64,000 nt of DNA from the NCBI RefSeq assembly GCF_033097505.1, contig NZ_AP028654.1, forward strand, positions 1,198,001 to 1,262,000. The letters run 5' to 3'. The translations under genes were made by a program, and so were the position numbers. Positions 44,823-53,786 of the stretch are shown piece by piece; the first letter of the stretch is position 1; each line of letters starts with the position of its first letter. Below the pieces are notes generated by a model. The model ran no database searches. It had not been told where the DNA came from and saw only the letters and a program-made list of their open reading frames with translations. This stretch comes from Helicovermis profundi (GTDB lineage Bacteria; Bacillota; Clostridia; Peptostreptococcales; Acidaminobacteraceae).

Positions 44823-45923
44823 ATGAATAAAGAAAACAAATTAAAAATATTTGTAGATAATATAAAATTTCCTTTACTTGCAATATTCTTATCATTTATT
44901 ATAGGATCTATATTTATTATTGCAGTTGGGAAAAATCCAATAGTTGCATATGCAGCGTTATTTTCTGGAAGTTTAGGTGGTTTACCTAAAATTGGTGAAA
45001 CTTTACTTAAAACTACTCCTCTTATATTTACTGGACTTTCAATTGCTTTCGCTTTTAGAGCAGGACTTTTTAACATTGGTGCTGAAGGGCAGTATATAAT
45101 GGGTGCAATTTCAACCGTTGCTGCAGCATGGATTTTTAGAGATTTACCAGGAGCTATATTAGTTGTGGTAATTATTTTTGCTGGCGCAATTGGTGGTGGC
45201 CTTTGGGCAGCTATTCCAGGTATATTAAAAGCAAAACTTGGAGTACATGAAGTAATTGTTACAATTATGCTTAACTATACGGCATTATTTTTTAGTAACT
45301 ATGTGGTTAGAAAAGTACTTAATCCTTCACTATTACAGGGAACGGAGCAAAAGGCATATACAGTATTAATTCCAGAAAAAGCTAGACTTACTCAATTACA
45401 TGAATTTATACCTCAATTTGAGTATTCAAGTGTTAATACAGGGATTTTTATTGCAATTTTCTGTGCATTTGTAATTTACTTTTTATTATTCAAAACTACT
45501 TTAGGTTACGAATTAAGATCAGTTGGAAATAATAGATACGCAGCTGAATATGGTGGAATTAGTGTTTCAAAAAATATAGTACTTTCTATGGTTATTTCTG
45601 GTATGCTTGCAGGACTTGCTGGTGCTGCTACGGTTGCAGGATTAACTTTTAAAGTAGATCAAGCATCAGGAATGCCTGGATATGGATTTACTGGTATCGC
45701 AGTTGCGTTGGTTGGTAAAAATCATCCACTTGGAGTACTTGCAGCGGCATTACTATTTGGTATTTTATCAAATGGAGCTAGAAAAATGCAAATTGCTGGA
45801 ATACCTAAAGAAATCGTTGGTATTATCCAAGGTGTAATTATTGTATTTATTGCTGGTGAAGCTATTCTTAAATACTTACCTAGCTTAAAGAAAAAAGATA
45901 AAAAAACAAAGGAGGTAGCGTAG
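44823..45923 (+). CDS. Nucleoside ABC importer, permease 1
   Basis: This 366-aa permease of the branched-chain amino acid/sugar-type (BPD_transp_2) family has about nine membrane segments. It is recognised by FRAGLFNIGAEGQYIMGA and VHEVIVTIMLNYTA, and by GISGMLAGLAGA-like text (VISGMLAGLAGAATVAG). The ATG at 44823 is preceded by GGAG at 44811; a GTG two codons earlier is too close to it. It starts 12 bp after the ATPase gene and is followed 1 bp later by the second permease. Confidence 0.93.
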   Translation: MNKENKLKIFVDNIKFPLLAIFLSFIIGSIFIIAVGKNPIVAYAALFSGSLGGLPKIGETLLKTTPLIFTGLSIAFAFRAGLFNIGAEGQYIMGAISTVAAAWIFRDLPGAILVVVIIFAGAIGGGLWAAIPGILKAKLGVHEVIVTIMLNYTALFFSNYVVRKVLNPSLLQGTEQKAYTVLIPEKARLTQLHEFIPQFEYSSVNTGIFIAIFCAFVIYFLLFKTTLGYELRSVGNNRYAAEYGGISVSKNIVLSMVISGMLAGLAGAATVAGLTFKVDQASGMPGYGFTGIAVALVGKNHPLGVLAAALLFGILSNGARKMQIAGIPKEIVGIIQGVIIVFIAGEAILKYLPSLKKKDKKTKEVA

Positions 45924-45924
45924 A

Positions 45925-46857
45925 ATGAGTATTTTGATTATGGCAATTATTGCGTCTACCCTTAGACTTGCAACTCCATTAATTTTTTCAGCTATTGGAG
46001 GAGTTTTTTCTGAGCGAGCTGGAGTTGTAAATATAGCACTTGAAGGTATTATGATTATGGGGGCATTTTTCTCCATTTTATCGATGCACTTCTTTAATAG
46101 TCCGTGGCTTGCAGTTTTAGTTGCAATCCTTGCTGGAATTATTACTTCGCTTTTACTTGGAGTACTTGCAATTCATTTAAGAGCAAATCAGGTAGTAGCT
46201 GGTGTGGCAATTAACCTTCTCGCTGCAAGTTTAACGTCGTATTTACTAGTTATGGTATGGAAAAGGTCTGGTCAAACAGATTCTGTTGCTAGTAATTTAA
46301 CAGTAAACCCATTTCCGGTACTAGCTAAAATTCCAGTTATTGGAGTTTTATTTGATGGACTTACGCCATTTGTATACCTCGCTTTAATTACAGTAGCGAT
46401 TGCATACTATGTTATATTTAAAACACCCTTTGGTCTTAGATTAAGATCAGTAGGTGAGCATCCAGCAGCAGCTGATACTTTAGGTATAAATGTTTACAAA
46501 ACTAGATATATTGCTGTAATGATTTCAGGAGCATTAGCAGGACTTTCTGGTGCGGCTTTATCACTTGGAACTGTAAATTTATTTAGAAATGGAATGACTT
46601 CTGGTAAAGGTTTCATTGCGCTTGCTGCAATGATATTTGGTAAATGGCATCCAGTTGGAGCACTACTTGCATGTTTATTCTTTGGATTAGCTGAAGCGGT
46701 TCAGATTCAAGCAGCGTCACTCGGTTTAAGCTGGATACCATCAGAGTTTTTACAAATGTTACCTTATATAGCAACTATCCTAGCACTTGCAGGAGTTGTT
46801 GGTAAATCAGTAGCACCTGCTGCAGATGGTGAACCATATGAAAAAGGACATAGATAG
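45925..46857 (+). CDS. Nucleoside ABC importer, permease 2
   Basis: This 310-aa permease is the heterodimer partner of the preceding permease, with about nine membrane segments. Motifs: ERAGVVNIALEGIMIMGAF, HLRANQVVAGVAINLLA and SGKGFIALAAMIFGKWHP. AAGGAGGTAGCGTAGA precedes the ATG and overlaps the end of permease 1. It is the last gene of the four-gene importer operon. Confidence 0.93.
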   Translation: MSILIMAIIASTLRLATPLIFSAIGGVFSERAGVVNIALEGIMIMGAFFSILSMHFFNSPWLAVLVAILAGIITSLLLGVLAIHLRANQVVAGVAINLLAASLTSYLLVMVWKRSGQTDSVASNLTVNPFPVLAKIPVIGVLFDGLTPFVYLALITVAIAYYVIFKTPFGLRLRSVGEHPAAADTLGINVYKTRYIAVMISGALAGLSGAALSLGTVNLFRNGMTSGKGFIALAAMIFGKWHPVGALLACLFFGLAEAVQIQAASLGLSWIPSEFLQMLPYIATILALAGVVGKSVAPAADGEPYEKGHR

Positions 46858-46906
46858 TATGTTATTTAGCTAGTTTTGTCTATTAGAAAAAACTATAAAT
46901 TAAATT

Positions 46907-46947
46907 AAAAACTATAGAAATCTTTTAAGATTTTTATAGTTTTTTTT
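46907..46947 (+). terminator. Terminator of the nucleoside importer operon
   Basis: AAAACTATAGAAATCTT and AAGATTTTTATAGTTTT pair along about 15 bp around a short loop and end in a T run. Confidence 0.8.
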
Positions 46948-46978
46948 ATGTTTTGCTAGATTATTTTTAACTATGTAT

Positions 46979-47003
46979 TATAATATAGTAGGAACACGGT
47001 GTT
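46979..47003 (+). promoter_or_regulatory. Possible hem operon promoter and operator
   Basis: A perfect -10 box TATAAT lies at 46979-46984. The -35 region is poor (TTGCTA at 46953, spacer 20 bp). Just downstream of the expected start site is the palindrome AACAC-G-GTGTT (46993-47003), placed like a repressor site. Tentative. Confidence 0.4.
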
Positions 47004-47053
47004 AGATTATTTAAAACAATTGGTTAGAACGATTAAAAAATTAAACGTGTGTT

Positions 47054-47192
47054 TTTATCCGATGCCTTAGAGTTCTAATATCCCCACTTCTTAAAAAAGT
47101 GGAGGATAAAGAACTCTAAAAAGGCCCTGGATTATGTTTTCTAAGATTCAGTGGGAGTAAAAACTCCCTCTGAATCCAAGAAATTCATTTAT
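47054..47192 (+). repeat. 139-bp structured repeat, copy A (in the hemA leader)
   Basis: This unit reads TTTATCCGATGCCTTAGAG at its left end and AAGAAATTCATTTAT at its right end. It folds into two hairpins: one from about 47064 to 47125 (TTAGAGTTCT/AGAACTCTAA plus GC-rich upper stem), and one from 47138 to 47183 (TTTCT, then GATTCAG-T-GGGAGT/ACTCCC-T-CTGAATC, then AGAAA; loop AAAA). A near-identical copy lies in opposite orientation at 53787-53925. TTTAT borders both ends. Lacking any open frame, it looks like a small nonautonomous mobile or palindromic element. It ends 13 bp before the hemA ATG. Confidence 0.85.
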
Positions 47193-47205
47193 GAAAGGAG
47201 AGCAA

Positions 47206-48477
47206 ATGATAGTATCAGTAATAGGTTTGAATCATGAAACAGCAAATTTAGAAATAAGAGAAAAATTAGCATTTAATGAATCAAAAAAAATTGAAGTTAT
47301 AACTGATATACTTGACATGGGTATTAAAGAAGTAGTTATTTTATCTACGTGTTCAAGAACAGAATTATATTTTGTAACGAAATCAAGCAATTTAGAATTA
47401 CATACTAATAAGATTGTTGATTATTTAAATAAAAAACATAGTATCATAAATTTAAAAAAATTTCTTTATATATTAAGTGGACATTATTGCAATATACATC
47501 TATTTAAAGTCACATCAGGCTTAAACTCAATCGTAATAGGTGAGGATCAAATTTTAGGTCAAGTTAAAGACGCTCATGATTTTTCAATGGAGCTTGGTGG
47601 AAGCAAGAAAATTCTTAACAAATTTTTTAGGGATGCTGTTACATGTTCAAAGTTCATTAAAAACGAATTTAAAATTTCTGAAATACCATTATCTTTGAGT
47701 TATATAGGAATAAAGTTTATTAAGGAAAAAATAAATAATTTTAAGGAAAAAAAAGCTATGATAATTGGATATGGTAACATGGGTGAACTTGCTCTAGAAT
47801 ACCTTATTGAATATGGTGTTAAAGATATTGTTGTTGTAGGAAGAGATGTTTCTAAATTTGATAATTTATTTAATAAATATAATAACGCTGTTAATATAGA
47901 ATTAGTTGATTTTAATGATAGATATAGTAAAATTCCAGAAATAGATATTATTATTTCTTCTACTACAGCATCTCATACGGTTCTAAATAAAAAAGATTTT
48001 GACCTTATAAAATCGATTAATAATGAACTTTATATTTTAGATCTAGCAATGCCACGAGATGTCGATATAAATATTCAAAAACTTGAAAATATTCATGTAT
48101 ATTTCCTTGATGATTTAAAAGACTACTCTGATAAAAACAGTAAAAAACGAGAAAAATTAGCTGGAGATGCTTATAAAATCATAGAAGAAAGAGTTGAAAT
48201 GTTTGAAAATTGGATTGAATTTTCAAATGTTGATAAATTTATTTCAGATATTAATAAATTGTCAGATGAAATAGAAAAGGATACTTTTGACTATCTTGAA
48301 AGTAAACTAACTTTATCTCATAAAGAAAATAAAATACTAAATAAAATGTTACACTCTGCGCTTAAAAGAGTAATTAGAAAGCCAATTTTAAAACTTAAAA
48401 ATATAGAAAATACTGAAAAAAGAGAGAATTATCTTGAAATGCTTGATGATGTATTTGATTTTAATGAGGAAAAATAA
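47206..48477 (+). CDS. hemA: Glutamyl-tRNA reductase
   Basis: First enzyme of the C5 pathway: reduces glutamyl-tRNA to glutamate-1-semialdehyde with NADPH. It has 423 aa. The catalytic cysteine is Cys49 in LSTCSRTELYF; GLNSIVIGEDQILGQVKDA and the nucleotide-binding IIGYGNMGELA are also present. The ATG at 47206 follows AAAGGAGAG; the open frame begins 15 bp earlier, overlapping the 139-bp repeat. The next gene starts immediately at the stop codon. Confidence 0.94.
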   Translation: MIVSVIGLNHETANLEIREKLAFNESKKIEVITDILDMGIKEVVILSTCSRTELYFVTKSSNLELHTNKIVDYLNKKHSIINLKKFLYILSGHYCNIHLFKVTSGLNSIVIGEDQILGQVKDAHDFSMELGGSKKILNKFFRDAVTCSKFIKNEFKISEIPLSLSYIGIKFIKEKINNFKEKKAMIIGYGNMGELALEYLIEYGVKDIVVVGRDVSKFDNLFNKYNNAVNIELVDFNDRYSKIPEIDIIISSTTASHTVLNKKDFDLIKSINNELYILDLAMPRDVDINIQKLENIHVYFLDDLKDYSDKNSKKREKLAGDAYKIIEERVEMFENWIEFSNVDKFISDINKLSDEIEKDTFDYLESKLTLSHKENKILNKMLHSALKRVIRKPILKLKNIENTEKRENYLEMLDDVFDFNEEK

Positions 48478-49107
48478 ATGCTTCCAATTATGATAAACAC
48501 TAAAAATAAATACGCTCTTATTATAGGAGCTGGAAATGTTGCATATAGGAAGATATGCAAAGTTCTTGATCATAATATGAAAGTAATAGTAATCGCGCCA
48601 TCTGTTTGTAAGAAGATTGAAGAACTGTTAGTAAAATATAGTGATGCTATTAAGATATATCATGAAAACTATACAAAAGATTTTATAGTAAAGATGGAAA
48701 AGGAGTTTGAATTTTTTAATGATATATCATTTGTTATAGCGGCAACAAATAACGAGTGTGTTAATTCCAAGATTGTTTATGATTTTAAAAAATATAAGAT
48801 TTTAACATCATCAATTACTGAAGCTAAAGAAATTGATTTTAAGTTTGTTGGAGAAATTAGTAGGGGCGATTTAACTATTACAGTTTCAACTAATGGTAAA
48901 TTTCCAGGTTTGACTAAAAAAATTAGAAAAGAAATTGAAACAGATTTTCCAAAGGAGTATTCAGAGTATTTAAACTATCTTTCAAAAGAAAGATATAAAA
49001 TAATAAATAGAGAAAACGATGAAGATATAAAGAAAAAACGAATTGAGGAGTTACTAAAAATTTCATATGAAAAATATATTTTGTTAACTCAGGAGGGTAA
49101 TAAATGA
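48478..49107 (+). CDS. Precorrin-2 dehydrogenase/sirohydrochlorin ferrochelatase-like protein
   Basis: This NAD-dependent enzyme oxidises precorrin-2 to sirohydrochlorin and may insert iron to give siroheme. It has 209 aa and is equivalent to the N-terminal half of CysG or to Met8p/YlnF. Motifs: ALIIGAGNVAYRKICKVL, FVIAATNNECVN and the second-domain VSTNGKFPGLTKKIRKEIE. The ATG touches the hemA stop. Whether it has chelatase activity as well as dehydrogenase activity is not visible. Its product branch point serves siroheme and possibly cobalamin. Confidence 0.88.
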   Translation: MLPIMINTKNKYALIIGAGNVAYRKICKVLDHNMKVIVIAPSVCKKIEELLVKYSDAIKIYHENYTKDFIVKMEKEFEFFNDISFVIAATNNECVNSKIVYDFKKYKILTSSITEAKEIDFKFVGEISRGDLTITVSTNGKFPGLTKKIRKEIETDFPKEYSEYLNYLSKERYKIINRENDEDIKKKRIEELLKISYEKYILLTQEGNK

Positions 49108-50000
49108 AATTAGTAGTAGGGACTCGAGGAAGTAATCTAGCTTTAACGCAAACGAAGCAGATTGTAAATGAACTTGAAAAAAAAGGTCACACGGTTGAAA
49201 TTAAAATCATTAAAACTAAAGGTGATAAAATACTTGATAAGTCGCTTGATAAAATAGGTGATAAAGGACTATTCGTTAAGGAATTAGAATCTGAATTATT
49301 AGAAGGAAAAATTGATTTTGCGGTTCATAGTTTTAAAGATATGCCAACAGAAATGGAAGAAGATTTATTTATTGTGCCTATACCAAAACGAGAAGAAAGA
49401 AAAGACGTATTAGTCCTTAACCCAAAATATAGTTCGCTAAGTGAACTACCGAAGGGATCGATTATCGGAACAGGGTCAACAAGAAGAATTATTCAATTAA
49501 AGTCAATTAGGGATGATTTAAATTTCTTTCCTGTTAGAGGAAATATAGAAACTCGAATTAAAAAAATTGAATCTGAAAACTTTGGGGGTATTGTCCTAGC
49601 TTACGCTGCGCTTAAAAGACTTAATTTAACTAATAAAATTTCTTATATATTTTCAGAAGAGGAAATTTTACCAGCGCCTGCTCAGGGAGCCTTAGCTATC
49701 CAAGTAAGAAAAAGCAATAAAGGTTTAATTAGAGTGTTTAACGAAATTTCCGATGAAGATGATGATATAGAAGTAAAATGTGAAAGAGAATTTATGAGAC
49801 TAATGGATGGAGGATGTCATTCGCCAATTGGAGCATCAGCAAAAACTAATGAAGAAGAAATCGAATTAACGGGGATCTTTGGCAGTGAAAATTTATTAAA
49901 AGTTGTAAGAAAAGCGCAAAAAGGAAAAAAACAAAATTATAAAAATATAGCATTAATTCTTTCTAAAAAAATTAAGGAGGAGTTAAATAATGAAAAATAA
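49104..50000 (+). CDS. hemC: Porphobilinogen deaminase
   Basis: Polymerises four porphobilinogens to hydroxymethylbilane. It has 298 aa. N-terminal VGTRGSNLALTQT, GLFVKELESELLEG, HSFKDMPTE, and the dipyrromethane cofactor cysteine (about 237) in MDGGCHSPIGA. AGGAGGGTAATAA precedes the ATG, which overlaps the upstream stop by 4 bp (ATGA). Confidence 0.95.
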   Translation: MKLVVGTRGSNLALTQTKQIVNELEKKGHTVEIKIIKTKGDKILDKSLDKIGDKGLFVKELESELLEGKIDFAVHSFKDMPTEMEEDLFIVPIPKREERKDVLVLNPKYSSLSELPKGSIIGTGSTRRIIQLKSIRDDLNFFPVRGNIETRIKKIESENFGGIVLAYAALKRLNLTNKISYIFSEEEILPAPAQGALAIQVRKSNKGLIRVFNEISDEDDDIEVKCEREFMRLMDGGCHSPIGASAKTNEEEIELTGIFGSENLLKVVRKAQKGKKQNYKNIALILSKKIKEELNNEK

Positions 50001-51498
50001 AGTATATTTAGTTGGGGCTGGTCCTGGGGATATCAATTTAATTACTGTAAAGGGGAAAAAGCTTATTGAAAAAGCTGACGTCCTTATATATGATAGGTTA
50101 GCAAATAAGAAATTTTTGCAATACAAAAAAGATGACTGTGAACTTTATTACGTAGGAAAAGCAAGCTCAAATCATACACTGACGCAAGATGAAATTAATA
50201 AACTTATAGTCAATAAAGCTAAAGAAAATCTGTTAGTTGTAAGGTTAAAAGGCGGAGATCCATATGTTTTTGGAAGAGGAGCAGAGGAAGGTGAATTTTT
50301 ACTTAAAAATGATCTTGACTTTGAAGTTGTTCCTGGTATAACTTCTGCAATAGGTGGACTTGCTTATGCGGGAATTCCAATTACACACCGTGATTTTGCA
50401 TCATCTTTTCACGTTTTTACAGGCCACTTTAAAAGTGATGATAGAGACCATAACTGGGATGCTATTGCCTTGTTAAAAGGAACTTTAGTTTTTTTAATGG
50501 GACTAAGTAATGTGAAAAATATATGCTCTAATTTAGAAAGTTATGGTAAATCAAAAGAAACGCCTGTTGCGATTATTAGTAATGCGACTAGAACTAACCA
50601 AGAGATTATAAGAGGTACAATTGAAAATATTAGTGAAGTTTTAGCTAAATCTTCCATTGTAAGTCCTGCGCTTTTAGTTGTTGGCGATGTAGTTAATTTA
50701 TCTAAAATATTAAGCTCTCCCCTTGATGGTAAGTTAAGAGGAAAAAAAATAATTGTAACAAGAAGCCGAAAACAGAGTAGTTCATTAACTTCTTCCCTTG
50801 AATCATTTGGAGCTAATGTCATTGAAATGCCAGCAATTAAAATAAAAAAAATACTTAAAGAAAATGAATTTAAAATTCATATAAATGAATTAAGTAAAAT
50901 TACTCATATAATTTTTACTAGTGTTAATGGAGTAGAAATATATTTTGAAGAACTATTAAAAAATAACTATGATGCAAGAAAATTAGCAGGAATTAAAATC
51001 GTTGCTATTGGGTCATCAACTAGGAATAAACTTAAGCAATATGGAATTATTGCTGATATTATGCCAAAGAAATTTGTTGCAGAAGAAGTATTTAAATCTA
51101 TTAAAGGAACAATAGATTCATCGAGTTATGTAGTTTTGCCAAGAGCTAAGGGGTCAAGAAAATATTTATTAGATGAAATTTCTAGCATTTGTAAGACTAA
51201 AGAGATACTTCTTTATGAATCTATAAAAGATGAAGAATTAATTAAAACAGATATTTCAGAAGTTGAAAATACCGATTATATTACTTTTACAAGTTCTTCA
51301 ACGGTTAAAAATTTTATTGAATCTTTTGATACAAAGTCAGTTGATCTAATTAACACTAAGAAAATAATTTCCATTGGTCCAATAACATCTGCAACTTTAA
51401 AAGAGTATGGAGTTAACAATGTTATTGAAGCAGATGAATACACAATTGATGGAATTATAGATGTGTTATTAAAAGATAATGAGGTGAAAAATGTTTAA
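49990..51498 (+). CDS. cobA-hemD: Fused uroporphyrinogen-III methyltransferase/uroporphyrinogen-III synthase
   Basis: Two enzymes in one chain of 502 aa. Residues 1-245 are the SAM-dependent methyltransferase (SUMT), with VGAGPGDINLITVKG, VVRLKGGDPYVFGRGAEE and VVPGITSAIGGLAYAGIP, making precorrin-2. Residues about 250-500 are the HemD synthase that cyclises hydroxymethylbilane, with GKKIIVTRSRKQSS and TFTSSSTVKNF. The fusion is common in Clostridia and commits uroporphyrinogen III towards siroheme and B12. AAGGAGGAGTTAAATA precedes the ATG inside the hemC end. Confidence 0.94.
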   Translation: MKNKVYLVGAGPGDINLITVKGKKLIEKADVLIYDRLANKKFLQYKKDDCELYYVGKASSNHTLTQDEINKLIVNKAKENLLVVRLKGGDPYVFGRGAEEGEFLLKNDLDFEVVPGITSAIGGLAYAGIPITHRDFASSFHVFTGHFKSDDRDHNWDAIALLKGTLVFLMGLSNVKNICSNLESYGKSKETPVAIISNATRTNQEIIRGTIENISEVLAKSSIVSPALLVVGDVVNLSKILSSPLDGKLRGKKIIVTRSRKQSSSLTSSLESFGANVIEMPAIKIKKILKENEFKIHINELSKITHIIFTSVNGVEIYFEELLKNNYDARKLAGIKIVAIGSSTRNKLKQYGIIADIMPKKFVAEEVFKSIKGTIDSSSYVVLPRAKGSRKYLLDEISSICKTKEILLYESIKDEELIKTDISEVENTDYITFTSSSTVKNFIESFDTKSVDLINTKKIISIGPITSATLKEYGVNNVIEADEYTIDGIIDVLLKDNEVKNV

Positions 51499-52465
51499 TA
51501 GAACTAGAAGACTTAGAACAAACAAAGTGCTTAGAGATATGGTAAGAGAAAACAAATTATCAACGGAAAATTTTATTTACCCTTTATTTTTTGTTGAAGG
51601 TAATAATATAAAAGAAGAAATATCTACAATGCCAGGAGTTTTTCATTTTTCAGTGGATATGATAAAAGAAGAACTTAATGAACTAATATCACTTGGAATT
51701 AAGAAGGTTCTTGTATTTGGAGTTCCAAATCATAAAGATAGTATTGGATCAGAAAGTTTTAATGATGAAGGAATTGTTCAAATGGCTGTGAAAGAGATAA
51801 AAAAGCACTCTCCTGATATGTTTGTAATTACTGATGTTTGTATGTGTCAGTATACTGATCATGGACACTGTGGCATATTAAGTGATATTGGAGTGGTAAA
51901 GAATGATATTACTTTAGATTACTTAAGTAAAATTGCTCTTTCTCATGCACTTTCTGGTGCTGATATGGTTGCACCTTCAGATATGATGGATGGAAGGGTA
52001 TCTGCAATAAGACAAACATTAGATAATAATGGATTTAAATATGTGTCAATTATGGCTTACTCTGCAAAATACGCTTCAAATTTTTATGGACCCTTTAGAG
52101 AAGCAGCACACTCAGCTCCATCTTTTGGTGATAGAAAAACATATCAAATGGATTTTTCTAATTCAGATGAAGCTTTAATTGAAATAGAATCGGATATTGA
52201 AGAAGGTGCTGATATTATAATGGTCAAACCCGCTCTATCTTATTTAGATATTATTAGAAGGGCTAAAGATAATTTTAATATTCCAATTGCAGCTTACAAT
52301 GTAAGTGGTGAATATTCAATGATTAAAAATGCTATTAGCCAAGGACTAGTAAGTGATGATATTATTTATGAAATAGTGTTATCTATTAAAAGAGCAGGTG
52401 CGGGTATAATAATAACTTATTTTGCTAAAGAATTGGCAAAAAAAATTAATAATGAAAATTTATAA
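51491..52465 (+). CDS. hemB: Delta-aminolevulinic acid dehydratase (porphobilinogen synthase)
   Basis: Condenses two 5-aminolevulinate molecules to porphobilinogen. It has 324 aa. The active-site lysines are in MAYSAKYAS (about 194) and IMVKPALSY (about 246). The metal site DVCMCQYTDHGHCG has three cysteines, typical of zinc-dependent enzymes. GAGGTGAAAA precedes the ATG, which overlaps the fused upstream gene by 8 bp. Confidence 0.95.
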   Translation: MFNRTRRLRTNKVLRDMVRENKLSTENFIYPLFFVEGNNIKEEISTMPGVFHFSVDMIKEELNELISLGIKKVLVFGVPNHKDSIGSESFNDEGIVQMAVKEIKKHSPDMFVITDVCMCQYTDHGHCGILSDIGVVKNDITLDYLSKIALSHALSGADMVAPSDMMDGRVSAIRQTLDNNGFKYVSIMAYSAKYASNFYGPFREAAHSAPSFGDRKTYQMDFSNSDEALIEIESDIEEGADIIMVKPALSYLDIIRRAKDNFNIPIAAYNVSGEYSMIKNAISQGLVSDDIIYEIVLSIKRAGAGIIITYFAKELAKKINNENL

Positions 52466-52480
52466 TAAAGGTGAGATTAG

Positions 52481-53764
52481 ATGAATAATTCAAATTCGAT
52501 TTTTAATAGAGCAAAAAAAGTAATTCCAGGCGGTGTTAATAGTCCTGTTAGGGCGTTTGGAGCAGTAGGAATTGATCCTATTTTTGTTAAAAGTGCATTA
52601 GGTTCTAAGATTTATGATGTTGATGGAAATGAGTATATTGACTATATATGTTCATGGGGACCACTTATTTTTGGTCATTCAAAAAAAGAATTTATAAGTG
52701 GTGTAGAAGAAATCATGATGAGAGGTACCAGCTATGGACTTCCTACTGAAATAGAAGTAAGTATGGCGGAATTGATAGTTGATGCTTATCCGTCAATAGA
52801 TATGGTTAGAATGGTTAGTTCTGGTACAGAGGCTACCATGAGTGCAATTAGATTAGCTAGAGGATATACAAAAAAAAATAAAATAATTAAATTTGAAGGA
52901 TGTTATCATGGTCATTCTGATTCTTTATTAGTTAAATCTGGTTCAGGAACCTTAACGTATTTTGAACCAACAAGTTTAGGAGTTCCCAGTAAAGTAGTAG
53001 AGGACACACTTGTAGCAAAATATAACGATATTGAGTCTGTTAAAAAATTAATTGAAATGTATGGAGACGATATTGCAACTGTCATAGTAGAACCTGTTGC
53101 AGGAAACATGGGCGTTGTTGCACCGGATATTAAGTTTATGAAAGAACTTAGAAGAATAACGGAAGATAATAATATACTTCTAATTTTTGATGAAGTAATT
53201 ACAGGCTTTAGAGTTTCATATGGCGGAGCGCAAGAAGTACTAGGTATTAAGCCAGATATTACATGCCTTGGGAAAATCATTGGTGGTGGACTTCCGGTTG
53301 GTGCATATGGCGGGCGAAAAGAAATAATGGAGTTAGTTTCACCTCTTGGAGGGGTTTATCAGGCGGGAACACTTTCTGGTAATCCACTTGCTATGCATAT
53401 GGGTTATAAAACTTTAAAGGCTTTAAAAAATGATAAGAGCCTTTATACAAAAATTGAAAATCTTGCTATTTACTTTGAAAATGAGTTAAATAGAATAATA
53501 CAGGATCTTAAAGCGCCGTTAACTGTAACTAGGTTTAAAGGTATGTTATGTATTTTCTTTATTGATAATGAAATAAAATCGTATGACGATGTTAAAGGAT
53601 CAGACTTAAAATCGTATGCCGAATTTTTTAGAAAGATGTTAAAAGAAGGTGTGATTTTACCACCTGCTCAATTTGAAGGATTGTTTTTATCGGATGCTCA
53701 TACAAAAGAAGATGTTGAAACAACAATTGTAAAAATGGAAAAGGTACTGAGAAAAATGTACTAG
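52481..53764 (+). CDS. hemL: Glutamate-1-semialdehyde 2,1-aminomutase
   Basis: PLP enzyme of the C5 pathway producing 5-aminolevulinate. It has 427 aa. Segments: VIPGGVNSPVRAFGAVG, MVSSGTEATMSAIRLARG, LIFDEVITGFRV and the PLP lysine (about 264) in TCLGKIIGGGLPVGAYGG. AAAGGTGAGATTAG precedes the ATG. Last gene of the heme/siroheme operon; the inverted repeat copy B follows 22 bp after the stop. No hemE or later protoheme gene is present, so the operon serves siroheme and corrinoids. Confidence 0.95.
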   Translation: MNNSNSIFNRAKKVIPGGVNSPVRAFGAVGIDPIFVKSALGSKIYDVDGNEYIDYICSWGPLIFGHSKKEFISGVEEIMMRGTSYGLPTEIEVSMAELIVDAYPSIDMVRMVSSGTEATMSAIRLARGYTKKNKIIKFEGCYHGHSDSLLVKSGSGTLTYFEPTSLGVPSKVVEDTLVAKYNDIESVKKLIEMYGDDIATVIVEPVAGNMGVVAPDIKFMKELRRITEDNNILLIFDEVITGFRVSYGGAQEVLGIKPDITCLGKIIGGGLPVGAYGGRKEIMELVSPLGGVYQAGTLSGNPLAMHMGYKTLKALKNDKSLYTKIENLAIYFENELNRIIQDLKAPLTVTRFKGMLCIFFIDNEIKSYDDVKGSDLKSYAEFFRKMLKEGVILPPAQFEGLFLSDAHTKEDVETTIVKMEKVLRKMY

Positions 53765-53786
53765 AAATTAACTTTCTAAGCTTTAG

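Noticed and set aside
47054-47192. Copy A as a cobalamin or T-box leader of hemA
   Set aside because: None of the conserved core strings of those classes is present, and the same unit also occurs after hemL.
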